This document shows, one piece after another, positions 54,444-63,945 of a DNA stretch of 64,000 nt (within the stretch, counting starts at the first letter, position 1; the number at the start of each line of letters is the position of its first letter). The notes under the pieces are model-generated. The model ran no database searches and was not told where the DNA came from. It saw nothing but the letters and a program-made list of their open reading frames with translations. The stretch is from positions 62,001 to 126,000 of the forward strand of contig NW_014575396.1 in the NCBI RefSeq assembly GCF_000803265.1. The letters run 5' to 3'. The position numbers were made by a program, and so were the translations under genes. This DNA is from Ordospora colligata OC4 (Eukaryota > Microsporidia > Ordosporidae).

Positions 54444-56492
54444 ATGGACTCTGGCAGCACTCTGACCATAACGAGCATAGTCGCACACATCGATCACGGA
54501 AAGACGTCTGTTATAGACAGCCTGATTGCATCTCAGGGACGCATCTCAAAAACACTTGCAGGCTCAATCAGATTTCTGGACACAAGAGAGGATGAGCAAG
54601 TAAGAGGAATAACCTTGAAGCTAAGTGCAATATCTCTTCAGCATGCTGGGCAACAGCATATATTCATAGACACACCAGGACATGTTGACTTTGAAGCATT
54701 AATCCAGGTAAGCTCCATATTGTCAAATAGTTTTCTTATTCTCATAGACATCAACGAGGGAATAACACCCAGGACACTTTCACTTGTTAAGTACACGAAG
54801 GGAAAGCGGTGTGTGCTGATGATCAACAAAATAGACAAGATCAGCACGTCTGAAGAGATGTACGGCAAGGCCATGGCAGTTGTGTCTGCAATCAATGGAC
54901 TGGTTGGCAAAGATGTATTTGAATGGACAAGAAATAATATTATATTGTGCTGTGCAACGATGTGTTATGGAATCAGCAATTCAGGTTTTGAGAGCGTTGT
55001 GCAAACAAAAGGGACAATCAAGGATGCAATCAAATTTATTTTTCATTTGCATAAACGAATCGATAATGGAGATATAGGCAGACTGCAGGAAAGATTCAAT
55101 ATATGCGGTCGAAGCAAGAAAAACATACTTTCTACAGTTCTTCCGCTGTCTGATGCAATATTTAATTCAGTGAAGTGTGATAGAATTGATGAATGGAAGC
55201 TGTTTCTACAGTCTGATGCTGTAAATCTAAGAGCAATGCCACAGTGTGAAGCACGCTCGCCTTCAGTGATGGGCGTAACAGTATATTCAGTTCTGAAGAA
55301 TGCTGGAATGTATTCAAGAGACTCGCTGCTTTTTGTAACACGGATCTTCCATGGCACAATAAAAACTGACCAGACGTTGTTTTCTATCAACCACGAAAGC
55401 ACAGTTGAATTTGTTGTTGAAGGTTTGTATTGCTTTGGGATAAATGAACTAATTGAGGTAGAACAAGCATCGGGACCTGCATTGGTGTGCATCAAAGGGA
55501 ATTTGATGAAGAATTCATTGGTTATGGATGTTCCCACGCATTCGATGGATTTCGAAAGCAAAGTCACGCCTTTCTACAAATTCAAGGTTGTTCTTGAAGA
55601 TCCTCAGCTACTAGATGAGTTGAAGAGTGTTCTGCGCGTGATGTCATGTACAGAGCAATTTCTCAAGGCAAAGGTCAACAAATATGGAGAAGTGGAGGTC
55701 TCATGCACAGGAAAGGTGCAGTCTGAAAAAATCATCACTGACCTAACATATTTAGGATTTAAGTTTTCTGTAATGGGTTTAGATGATCGCTTCTGTGAGT
55801 ATGCGATTGATTACTCGAGTGACGTATTTGAGATGGGCAACCTTATACTCAAAGTTGAGGTATGCAAGTCAATCGGAGATGATGAATGCTTCATCCAGCA
55901 TAAAGGATGGAGAGACAGTGATGGAAATGAGTTTGTTGTGGTATCTGATGTATTCATACAAACAATCAGTAGTGTTCTTGAAACATTTGCTTCATGTGGC
56001 CCGCTAATCATGGAGAGGATCTGCCAAACAAGATTTGTTGTTGATTTACAAGGATACGCTGAAGATATTCAGACTGATATAGTTTATTCATTTGTCAGGC
56101 AGTCTATTTCATCAGTGTATCTTTCATGCAAGCCAATGATATCTCCATCATTTTATGAGTGCACCATATCTATGCAAGAGGAATTTGTTGGAGAAACATA
56201 TAAGTCTCTTTCTAGGCACTATTGCATTGTACAGCGGGAGGAGTATGAGGAATCCACTGGGTTCTGTGTGATTGTTGCGTTTGTTCCACAGCTACAATAC
56301 TCTATGTTTCTAGAAGACATTAAAATCAAAACCAAAGGAACAGGATATCTGCTTCTGAAGGAAAAAGGATACATGTGTGTCCAGGATGCCATGTTCAACA
56401 AGCATATTGATGAGATAAGAAAGAAGAAGGGAATGATGACTGAAGAAAAGATTGTGCAAGAGGCATCCAAGCAGCGAACACACAAGAAATAA
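54444..56492 (+). CDS. EFL1: EFL1 (RIA1) elongation-factor-like GTPase
   Basis: 682 residues against about 1100 in yeast. GTPase motifs: AHIDHGKTS (G1), REDEQVRGITLKLSAISL (G2 region, the EFL1 form), DTPGHVDFE (G3), NKID (G4). EF-2-like domains follow, through a final IKIKTKGTGYL segment. EFL1 with SBDS releases the anti-association factor eIF6 from new 60S subunits. REDEQIRGIT-type sequence separates it from EF-2. The long insertion in domain II of yeast EFL1 is absent. CCC lies four bases before the ATG. Confidence 0.93.
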   Translation: MDSGSTLTITSIVAHIDHGKTSVIDSLIASQGRISKTLAGSIRFLDTREDEQVRGITLKLSAISLQHAGQQHIFIDTPGHVDFEALIQVSSILSNSFLILIDINEGITPRTLSLVKYTKGKRCVLMINKIDKISTSEEMYGKAMAVVSAINGLVGKDVFEWTRNNIILCCATMCYGISNSGFESVVQTKGTIKDAIKFIFHLHKRIDNGDIGRLQERFNICGRSKKNILSTVLPLSDAIFNSVKCDRIDEWKLFLQSDAVNLRAMPQCEARSPSVMGVTVYSVLKNAGMYSRDSLLFVTRIFHGTIKTDQTLFSINHESTVEFVVEGLYCFGINELIEVEQASGPALVCIKGNLMKNSLVMDVPTHSMDFESKVTPFYKFKVVLEDPQLLDELKSVLRVMSCTEQFLKAKVNKYGEVEVSCTGKVQSEKIITDLTYLGFKFSVMGLDDRFCEYAIDYSSDVFEMGNLILKVEVCKSIGDDECFIQHKGWRDSDGNEFVVVSDVFIQTISSVLETFASCGPLIMERICQTRFVVDLQGYAEDIQTDIVYSFVRQSISSVYLSCKPMISPSFYECTISMQEEFVGETYKSLSRHYCIVQREEYEESTGFCVIVAFVPQLQYSMFLEDIKIKTKGTGYLLLKEKGYMCVQDAMFNKHIDEIRKKKGMMTEEKIVQEASKQRTHKK

Positions 56493-56519
56493 ACTGATAT
56501 AAAAAAGATTCTATATTTA

Positions 56520-57035
56520 CTATCCACCAAGCAGATACGACTTCAAGGTTATTGCTACAAAAATGCATACAAGCATAAACGTTCCCATTACTGTTCTGTA
56601 TGAAAGCACCTCAGGATTGTACTCTAGCAGCACCATGCTTCCAATAAGTCTTCTGTCGTTCGCCTTCCATCCAGGCATAATCACCTTGGTAAGTTTTTTC
56701 CCATTCACAGGTTTTGGAGGTATTCGTCCGCATCTTTTCTTACTGCACACCGACAAAACAGGTATAAGTTCCTCAATTTCCATCTTTGATCTACACACTG
56801 GGCAGAACCTGCATCCACCAACAGATTGCGACCATGCATGTATACATCCCCAGCAGTAAAGATGTCCACAAAGCGTTACAACTGGCTCATCAGGTGACAT
56901 ATAACATATGCTACATGCATACTTGTCTGCCTCGTATTGCTGTTCAGGTTGTTTACCAGCTTCTCCATAAATATGGTTAGTACCTCCCATATCCTGATAT
57001 TTCCTAAGGTTCTTAAAAAACCTGTCTATTTCCAT
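56520..57035 (-). CDS. RMA1/RNF5-type membrane RING E3 ligase
   Basis: 171 residues. RING of C3HC4 type at about 41-80 (CSICYMSPDEPVVTLCGHLYCWGCI...CPVC), then a linker with KVIMPGWKANDRRL and a C-terminal membrane segment (MGTFMLVCIFVAITLKSYLL). RNF5/RNF185/RMA1 proteins mark ER membrane proteins for degradation. CCC adjoins the ATG. It ends 27 bases from the convergent EFL1 stop, so the two mRNAs almost certainly overlap. Confidence 0.88.
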   Translation of the reverse strand: MEIDRFFKNLRKYQDMGGTNHIYGEAGKQPEQQYEADKYACSICYMSPDEPVVTLCGHLYCWGCIHAWSQSVGGCRFCPVCRSKMEIEELIPVLSVCSKKRCGRIPPKPVNGKKLTKVIMPGWKANDRRLIGSMVLLEYNPEVLSYRTVMGTFMLVCIFVAITLKSYLLGG

Positions 57036-57285
57036 GGGATATCCGTTCCATCCATTAATGAATAACGGCCAACAATCTTAGAATCTGTGTGAAATGCATT
57101 CGAGCAAAGCTCTTTCAGAACCACGCTATCACTCAGGATCAACAATTATTCATATACACGTGCTAATGAAATTGATGCACCACTCGAGCATTATTCACCA
57201 CCAATCAATGCAATACAGCCCCTAAATTCCATTCACACGTCAATCAAACCCATTCTATATTTTACATCCATAATGCTTGCAAATC

Positions 57286-57729
57286 ATGCCCAGCAATCGA
57301 CCAAAAAACGTAGACATCTCTCAAAACATCGCATGGACTCTAAACAAAAGCAGCTGGCTCATCCATCCACTAGCACTCGTTTTCATCCATCTCACACTTT
57401 GTATCGCTTTCAATTCAAACACTAGTTTGCAGCTAACATTGACCATTTACAACATTTCAACATTCATACTCTTTCATATGATTCCTGGTATTCCATTCAA
57501 CGACAGATACTCAACTCACACATTCTGGGAGCAGCTTTCAGAGCAGCTTGAATCTTCTTCAGGTCTCATATTCATATCTATATTCCCGATCATTGCATTC
57601 TTTGCAATCAATCTCATCGTCTGTTGGTGTCCTGGCCTTCTATATACATGCATCGCATCTCTAGTCCTTGTGACAATCCCAAAGCTCGGATTCATGCATT
57701 TAAGGCGCATGCTCAGCATTAGCAAATAA
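57286..57729 (+). CDS. ORM/ORMDL sphingolipid regulator
   Basis: 147 residues. Pattern of ORMDL: N-terminal NIAWTLNKSSWLIHPLALVFIHL, YNISTFILFHMIPGIPFND (matching FLHTVKGTPFE), THTFWEQLSEQLESSSGLIFISIFPIIAFF (matching LTHWEQMDYG...SRKFLSISPIVL), then VTIPKLGFMHLRRM. Four membrane segments. It inhibits serine palmitoyltransferase in the ER. The Ser-rich N-terminus that is phosphorylated in yeast Orm1/2 is missing. TSC10, a sphingolipid enzyme, is 9 kb away. Confidence 0.9.
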   Translation: MPSNRPKNVDISQNIAWTLNKSSWLIHPLALVFIHLTLCIAFNSNTSLQLTLTIYNISTFILFHMIPGIPFNDRYSTHTFWEQLSEQLESSSGLIFISIFPIIAFFAINLIVCWCPGLLYTCIASLVLVTIPKLGFMHLRRMLSISK

Positions 57730-57771
57730 ATCACACATTGAAATAAACACATCTATTCAGTATAAAACATC

Positions 57772-59205
57772 TTATTCAATTATATCCATTACCATCTCTT
57801 TCTTCTTACTATATGATTCTCCTCTATATTCAACACACTCTAGAACATCCATCGCAAGTTTTGCCTGGCTCTTCAATACAAGAACCTCAACAAGCTCAAG
57901 TACCAAGAATTCTTCTACCTCCCTGAACCGCCCTTTCTTACCCACAACCCATCGCACAATCTCATGCACGTCTGTATCGCTCATTCCAAATGCGTCTGCA
58001 AACACATTCATAGACTCGTCCACACGTCCTCTCTTTGTATAGAATTTCATCACATGCACCTTGATTTGCAGATTCCCTGGATTGGTTTCCACTGCCTTCC
58101 TCAAAAAATACTCTGCATTGTCAAGCTTCTCAGTCTTCATATATACAAGTCCACTACCAAACATTGCCCTGTAATTGCCTTCATGCATGCGCAATGACAT
58201 GTTGAAGTATTTCATTGCATTGTCATACTCATTCCTCTGAATAGATTCATATCCAAGAAGCGTGTATGCATATGCATCTTCTTCAATACACAGACTCCTT
58301 TTGAAACACACTACACTTCTTTGATAGTCTCCCTCGTGGCTGTAGAAGTTTCCAAGCGCCTTCCATGTATTTGCCGATCCAGGCATGTGCTTAATAAGAC
58401 CTTTGCACAGGCTTCCAAGCTCTACTGCATCCTTACTATGCCAAAGAATAGTCGAGTAGTAGTCCATATTCTTCACAAACATCGGATCCTTCCTTCTAAC
58501 CAGCTCAAAGCACATCTTGCTCTTCTCGTTCATTCCAAGATTGAAATACATCCTTGCAGCATTACTGATGAAATACGATCCTACACCAGGCACCTTATCT
58601 AGGTATTTCTTCATGTGCTTATTCAATACTCCATCTCTTCTATCAATACTATCATGCAAATATTCCTCAATAATATCCTCCAAATCTGTTGACTTTCCAT
58701 TCATCTTCATTACACACAGATGCGCCTTATTCTCTTCCAAAAGGTTCTCAAATGATGAAAACACATATCCTTTGCTTAAAGACATCTGGTATTTCTCAAT
58801 TGCTTCTTCTCTATTGCCACAGAATGTATAGAGATCTCCAAGTAGTGAATGCAAATACTCTGCATCCTCCGCATCGATAAACATCTCCCGAATCCATTCA
58901 GATGCTTCAGGATCATCAACAACCTTCTTCTCAAAAATCTCTTCAATACAGCCAATTGCTTTCTTGTACTCCTTCTGTTTCTTGTAGCACAGACATTCAT
59001 AGTACTTCGAAGTGTATGTGTTCATGCATTGTAGATGAAATAACGCTCTCGAATACTCTCCATTCATATACAGCAGCATTCCGATCAGAATCTTGAACTC
59101 ATCTCCGTGCTTAAGCATGCATGCACTGGCAAAAATACCTGTCTCATAGTCCCTGTATCTAATCGACTTCTGTATCCTACTGGCCATCAGATCCACAGCG
59201 TTCAT
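57772..59205 (-). CDS. CDC27: Anaphase-promoting complex subunit APC3/CDC27
   Basis: 477 residues, TPR repeats throughout. The central blocks NMDYYSTILWHSKDAVELGSL, ANTWKALGNFYSHEGDYQRSVVCF, AYAYTLLGYESIQRNEYDNAMKYF and AMFGSGLVYMKTEKLDNAEYFL follow CDC27 (MDIYSTTLWHL; AYTLLGHE). APC3 binds CDC20/CDH1 tails in the ubiquitin ligase that drives mitotic exit. The low-complexity middle of yeast Cdc27 is gone. The ATG at 59205 lies two bases after CCCC; the frame has no earlier ATG. Confidence 0.9.
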   Translation of the reverse strand: MNAVDLMASRIQKSIRYRDYETGIFASACMLKHGDEFKILIGMLLYMNGEYSRALFHLQCMNTYTSKYYECLCYKKQKEYKKAIGCIEEIFEKKVVDDPEASEWIREMFIDAEDAEYLHSLLGDLYTFCGNREEAIEKYQMSLSKGYVFSSFENLLEENKAHLCVMKMNGKSTDLEDIIEEYLHDSIDRRDGVLNKHMKKYLDKVPGVGSYFISNAARMYFNLGMNEKSKMCFELVRRKDPMFVKNMDYYSTILWHSKDAVELGSLCKGLIKHMPGSANTWKALGNFYSHEGDYQRSVVCFKRSLCIEEDAYAYTLLGYESIQRNEYDNAMKYFNMSLRMHEGNYRAMFGSGLVYMKTEKLDNAEYFLRKAVETNPGNLQIKVHVMKFYTKRGRVDESMNVFADAFGMSDTDVHEIVRWVVGKKGRFREVEEFLVLELVEVLVLKSQAKLAMDVLECVEYRGESYSKKKEMVMDIIE

Positions 59206-59313
59206 TTGGGGCACTCCACATCCTTCATTTCATTCACACCAAAAATAATCAATTGCTCCATTTATTATCTTCTCTTATAAAAGCAGCATCAAACCACTTA
59301 TCATCTGCTACAT

Positions 59314-60684
59314 TCAGCACACATCTGCCTGAAAACACTCAAGCAACGAAATAGTGCGCAGGTTCTCCTCCTGAAAAAAAATCTCTTCATCGATCACTCC
59401 AGCCAATACTTCCATCTTGCTGCTCAGTCTCCTGTCATCACAAATGTCCCTCTCGTACTGACTGCATATCTCTTCAAAACACTCTATAAATATCGGAATA
59501 AACTCCTTGATACTGAAAAACTCAGTCATTGCATCAATCACTTCTCCTAATGCCCCTCGGTCAAGATCAAGAAATGCATGCTCAAACTCCCTTTTCTCTT
59601 GTATATAGCTCATCACTGCAAAAATCTCTTGCATGTCTCTCTTCCGGATTGCTCCCATCATCGACCTCTTATATTCATATCTATTTAGCTTCCCTTCAAC
59701 TGCATCGTATTTCTTCTTCAGCGACTTCACCACCTCAACATCTATTTCATCTTCTAGGTCATCAACACTCTTCTTATAAACCTTTCTTCTCTTCTTGACT
59801 TGTTCCTTTTCTTTTTGAAGCTTTTGGATTTGTCCATCCACCAGCCCTATCCATAATACACCGTCCAGTATGTTAAGACTTAGTATGCCATATCTAGTTC
59901 TTACCTTAGATATCATCACAAGATCTTTTGTAAACACACGTATACTTGCATCCAGTGACGAGGTATATAGTCTTCCTTCATAGTATTTCATTCCTGTAAC
60001 CTCCTTGATGTGCATGCTTTTGCCAATCTCTTCAACTTCTCCACAATCATTCGCTTCAATCACTCGCACCTCGTTAAGACATGAAAACGCCACTCTAAAC
60101 CCTCCAAGCCCACATACCTTAGACACCTTACATCTAGAGTCATACGAAAATACCCTTTCTTGCCTATCCAATATATATCCATTGACATGCCCATCATAAG
60201 ATCCAGAATACAGAACTCCATCCATCACATCAATCCCCTTCACATAGTCATTGCTATCAGAAACAGTCCAGACACTCTCCTGCTTTCCTATGTCAAATAC
60301 TTTGACTGTCATGTCATCACTGCAGCTTATCACCATCCGTTCATTCACTTTTAACTCATTTATTCTTGCAGTGTGTTCGCAATATCTTCTCAGTGTGTTT
60401 CTTCTGTTTATAACCACTCTTACCTGTCCAGACTCGTCTCCACACGCAATCAAATCACCATCCGTTGCTACACATGTCACGTTCCTATCAAACTTGCCAA
60501 CTATCTTTGTCTCCTGCTCCTCACTTTCATTCTTCACAATAATCGCCTTCTGTTCAGACGCAAGCAGCACTCCAATCTTTGTGATGTACAGACTATCAAT
60601 ACCATGCTTGTTCTGATAGACCGTTTGGAAACATTCGCGAGAAAAGTCCATTATCCCAAAATTCTTGCTCCTGAAGTACACCAT
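59314..60684 (-). CDS. UTP15: UTP15 WD-repeat protein of the small-subunit processome
   Basis: 456 residues. Six to seven WD-type blades (1-300) including CVATDGDLIACGDESGQVRVV, VISCSDDMTVKVFDI and YSGSYDGHVNGY; then a charged linker (KEKEQVKKRRKVYKK) and the UTP15 C-terminal domain (LNRYEYKRSMMGAIRKRDMQEIFAVMSYIQEKREFEHAF in pieces). UTP15 is in the t-UTP subcomplex that starts pre-18S assembly. The ATG at 60684 follows CCCC by two bases and shares a CATATG palindrome with the plus-strand gene at 60685. Confidence 0.85.
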   Translation of the reverse strand: MVYFRSKNFGIMDFSRECFQTVYQNKHGIDSLYITKIGVLLASEQKAIIVKNESEEQETKIVGKFDRNVTCVATDGDLIACGDESGQVRVVINRRNTLRRYCEHTARINELKVNERMVISCSDDMTVKVFDIGKQESVWTVSDSNDYVKGIDVMDGVLYSGSYDGHVNGYILDRQERVFSYDSRCKVSKVCGLGGFRVAFSCLNEVRVIEANDCGEVEEIGKSMHIKEVTGMKYYEGRLYTSSLDASIRVFTKDLVMISKVRTRYGILSLNILDGVLWIGLVDGQIQKLQKEKEQVKKRRKVYKKSVDDLEDEIDVEVVKSLKKKYDAVEGKLNRYEYKRSMMGAIRKRDMQEIFAVMSYIQEKREFEHAFLDLDRGALGEVIDAMTEFFSIKEFIPIFIECFEEICSQYERDICDDRRLSSKMEVLAGVIDEEIFFQEENLRTISLLECFQADVC

Positions 60685-60936
60685 ATGGGGCTTGAACACC
60701 AGCAAAATAACTACAAGTATACAGGTGATGATGTGGATGCGAACGAAGTAATCCATGTGCTCAATGAATACATTGCATCAATGACGCAACGCAATCACGA
60801 ATTCACTAAACAAAAAACCCTACCTGTGTTAACTGACAAATGTATTGACATCGCTGCATCACTGACTCCACCAAGGCAGTATCCTAAATCTGCATATGCT
60901 GATGAACTTGAAAGGTATCCCGTCATTAAAGACTAG
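60685..60936 (+). CDS. Small orphan protein starting back-to-back with UTP15
   Basis: 83 residues from the ATG at 60685. Probable helix DANEVIHVLNEYIASMTQRNHEF, then LPVLTDKCIDIAASLTPPRQYPKSAYADELERY. Not recognised. The frame is open further upstream, antisense to UTP15, with other ATGs (for example 60628), so the true start is uncertain. If 60685 is right, the two genes begin on the same CATATG and the C-run of UTP15 is read as codons of this one. Confidence 0.45.
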   Translation: MGLEHQQNNYKYTGDDVDANEVIHVLNEYIASMTQRNHEFTKQKTLPVLTDKCIDIAASLTPPRQYPKSAYADELERYPVIKD

Positions 60937-61086
60937 CTATTGCATGCAACTAAGTCAACAGCATTTTATGCGCTTCTATTTTAGTTATTCTAATATAATG
61001 CATTGCATAACAAGTAAATAAATATGTTACGAATCCATAAACAACTTTATAAATGCATTCCTTAAACTTCACAGCATGAAGCCCAG

Positions 61087-61989
61087 ATGGATGAAGCTTG
61101 CAATGACGCATCAAAACATCCGTGCCCAGGACCAAGTAGCAAAGATGCTGGGAAACTCAATGGATGTAAAGAATGCCCAAATGCTTCTCTGTGTGCTCAA
61201 CCAAAACAACTGGATCCAGACATACTGTTTATTCAGCAAAGACTCAGCGATATAAAAGCCGTGGTTGCCGTAATGAGTGGAAAGGGCGGAGTTGGAAAAA
61301 GCACAATAACCAGGAATATAGCAGAGGTGCTTTCGCGGATGAACATCAGGACATGCATATTAGATCTGGATCTGTCAGGTCCAAGCATTCCTAAGCTTAC
61401 AGGAACAAACGATCAAGTAATGTGTGAAGTAAATAACATAATCAAGCCAATCAAGATCAATGAATTCCTCAGTGTTGTATCGATGGCATACCTGGAAGAG
61501 CGTGAAGATCAAGGAACCGCATTCAGCTCAAACCTGAAGACAGGAATAGTGAAGAAACTGCTGAAGTGCTGCGATTACAAAGATATAGAGGTGTTGTTGA
61601 TAGATACACCTCCAAACGTCACAGATGACCATCTGGGAATGGTTGAGTTTATCAAGCCACGCCATGCAATACTTGTATCTACACCACAGAGATTTTCATT
61701 ACAAGATGTAGTGAGGCAGATTGGATTCTGTAAAAAGACAGGAATACAAGTGATTGGGGTTGTTGAAAACATGAGGACATTTGTTTGTGCATCCTGTAAT
61801 CACAAGACAGAGGTGTTCAACAGTGTTGATGTGCAGAAGTACTGCATAGAATGTGGACTTGAGTATATTGGATCTGTTGACTTGAAGCAAAGTATTGCGA
61901 AGCAATCAGATCTTGGAATGCCTGTCCAAGAGGAAATCTTCCATAGATTGGCATGTATAATTGTATCAACATGCCTAGAAAGCAATTAA
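61087..61989 (+). CDS. NBP35: NBP35 cytosolic Fe-S scaffold ATPase
   Basis: 300 residues. N-terminal ferredoxin-like cluster motif C13-x13-C27-x2-C30-x5-C36, which CFD1 lacks. MRP/NBP35 P-loop MSGKGGVGKST (63-73), LDLDLSGPSIPKLTG, VLLIDTPPNVTDDH, and C-terminal CASC near 244. With CFD1 it builds 4Fe-4S clusters for cytosolic and nuclear proteins such as replication and tRNA enzymes. CCC lies two bases before the ATG. The convergent neighbour is the ATM1-like exporter, whose product feeds the same pathway. Confidence 0.95.
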   Translation: MDEACNDASKHPCPGPSSKDAGKLNGCKECPNASLCAQPKQLDPDILFIQQRLSDIKAVVAVMSGKGGVGKSTITRNIAEVLSRMNIRTCILDLDLSGPSIPKLTGTNDQVMCEVNNIIKPIKINEFLSVVSMAYLEEREDQGTAFSSNLKTGIVKKLLKCCDYKDIEVLLIDTPPNVTDDHLGMVEFIKPRHAILVSTPQRFSLQDVVRQIGFCKKTGIQVIGVVENMRTFVCASCNHKTEVFNSVDVQKYCIECGLEYIGSVDLKQSIAKQSDLGMPVQEEIFHRLACIIVSTCLESN

Positions 61990-62181
61990 ACAACAAAAAA
62001 CAGCTCTTGAAGCTTTAAAACAATCGATAGCATTGCTCAGCAACAATTACAAAAATATCTACACAATAATGATGTGAGCATACTCATGCTACTTGATATT
62101 AACTACGAATTATACCTTACTTCTACATTATAAAATCCTCTAAATTGAATTATATTTATTGCATAACTCTTCAATATCTGC

Positions 62182-63945
62182 TTAGAAGTTTCCTTGTACT
62201 ATCTCATTTGCGGTGTTAATTGCACAATCTCGAGTACTCAGCTTGCTCATAATCGCAGAAAGTGCATTTGAAGAACTTTCAAGAATAGTTGCATTTCCAT
62301 TGTCAACCACACAAACCTTGTTGAAAAACGAAAGAAGCTCAAGGTTGTGAACAATTGCTATTACAGTCATGCTGCTACATGAATTCATTATCGTGCGAAT
62401 AATGCTCTTCTCTGCCTCTTTGTCAAGACTCGATGTTGGCTCGTCCATCACAAGCACCTCGGGATTCTTCAGAAGCGCCCTCAGGATCGCAATCTTCTGC
62501 CTCTCTCCTCCGCTGATATGCTTTCCTGATTCCCCAACATTCGTAAAATATCCCTTCTCAAGCCTCATTATACTGTCATGCACATTAAACCTCTTTGCAA
62601 GCTCAACAACTGAATAATCAGATACACTAGGACATCCATACTTGATATTGTACATCACTGTCTCATTGAAAAGCAGCGAGTTCTGTGGAACATATCCCAT
62701 CATCCTTCTGAATGCCCTTTCCTCTATAGCCTTAGTGTCGATCTCATCAACAAGTATAGCTCCTTGCATGCTATTCAGTTTCAGCAGCGCTTTGAGTATC
62801 GTCGACTTTCCTGATCCATTGGACCCAATAACTGCAACACGATCTCCTTTCATGATCTGTAGATTCACTCCATTAAGCACCCGCTTGTCTTTGTAATAAC
62901 AACTAACATCCTTGAACATAATGCCTGTCTTGAGTTTTGCCAAGCATAGTCCAACTCCTCCCTTTGACTCTCCATCTTCAAAAACAACTTCCTTAATGCT
63001 CAGCATTGCCTCTGAAAGCCTGCAATATGTGTATCCAAGATTACTTAGACTGCCTAGCAGCATTCTGCTCATAGTCACATAGAAAAGCAGCACTCCCTTA
63101 TCCATCTTACCCCACAGAACCCCATATGCTCCAAGAGCTATCACAGACGAGTTCATAAATGCAAATATCAGTTTCTGGAGCATATTCAACAGATAAAGCC
63201 CTCTAAACAACGCTGTCCCATGCCTCTCAATATCTATCAGCTTTCGGTCATATCTGCTTACCTCCACATCATAGCCATCAAAAGACACCACGGATTCATG
63301 GTTACTCAGTGTATCATGCATAAGATTTGATGCACTATTCTCTGCTTTGTTCAGCATCCTTCGGACCTTGTTTCTAGACAATGCTATCGATATCGTCACC
63401 ATCGCATACAGCACCACTGCAAACGCAACTATCATAAATGCAATCACTCCAAGATTCGAATACAAAGAGTACCAGATAAGAATAATAGACACAGACATCG
63501 GCAGGATATTCTGCACAAACACCTCCACAAGATCACTCACCGCTCTGCTCTTTCTACCAACAATGTTCTGTATCGTTCCTGTTCCATAGCCTTCAAAATC
63601 CTCTGTTTCCAAGCGTATGAAATGCTCAAACGTTGTCCGGAGAGTATTCCTATACACACTCTGCATAGTGCCTGCAAAAAATAATCCCTGCAACTCACTG
63701 AACATTATGTCCATCAGTGAAATTGCAAGAAATATAGCAATGCTTCTGTATGGGACAGAATCGTTGTCCAAGCCGTCTGAAATCCTCGTAATGCTCCCTG
63801 CAAGCCGAGTCTCAAAATACTTCCCCACACATATGCTTAGAACCACAGGAAACAGAATCACTCTCACCTGAGGCACTACAAACACATATCTTCCTAGAAT
63901 CCATCCAATCGTTTGGTATTCGCCAATCCTCTTCTTCATGCTCAT
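62182..63945 (-). CDS. ABC half-transporter, ATM1/ABCB7-like
   Basis: 587 residues. Six-helix membrane domain (about 20-310) with the SRNKVRRMLNKAENSASNLMHDTLSNHESV segment typical of ATM1 (NKADN...DSLINYE); nucleotide-binding domain with Walker A GSNGSGKS, Q-loop VPQNSLLF, signature HISGGERQ, Walker B VLVMDEPTSSLD. ATM1 exports a sulfur species from mitochondria for cytosolic Fe-S assembly. There is no visible transit peptide. Other B-family half-transporters are possible, but the helix sequence and the NBP35 neighbour favour ATM1. No CCC: the ATG follows GGCC. Confidence 0.8.
   Translation of the reverse strand: MSMKKRIGEYQTIGWILGRYVFVVPQVRVILFPVVLSICVGKYFETRLAGSITRISDGLDNDSVPYRSIAIFLAISLMDIMFSELQGLFFAGTMQSVYRNTLRTTFEHFIRLETEDFEGYGTGTIQNIVGRKSRAVSDLVEVFVQNILPMSVSIILIWYSLYSNLGVIAFMIVAFAVVLYAMVTISIALSRNKVRRMLNKAENSASNLMHDTLSNHESVVSFDGYDVEVSRYDRKLIDIERHGTALFRGLYLLNMLQKLIFAFMNSSVIALGAYGVLWGKMDKGVLLFYVTMSRMLLGSLSNLGYTYCRLSEAMLSIKEVVFEDGESKGGVGLCLAKLKTGIMFKDVSCYYKDKRVLNGVNLQIMKGDRVAVIGSNGSGKSTILKALLKLNSMQGAILVDEIDTKAIEERAFRRMMGYVPQNSLLFNETVMYNIKYGCPSVSDYSVVELAKRFNVHDSIMRLEKGYFTNVGESGKHISGGERQKIAILRALLKNPEVLVMDEPTSSLDKEAEKSIIRTIMNSCSSMTVIAIVHNLELLSFFNKVCVVDNGNATILESSSNALSAIMSKLSTRDCAINTANEIVQGNF

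Noticed and set aside
57060..57170. U3 or box C/D snoRNA suggested by TCAGGATCA near 57135 and a GAGC-TTT-GCTC hairpin
   Set aside because: No surrounding U3 boxes, no paired C and D boxes and no closing stem were found.
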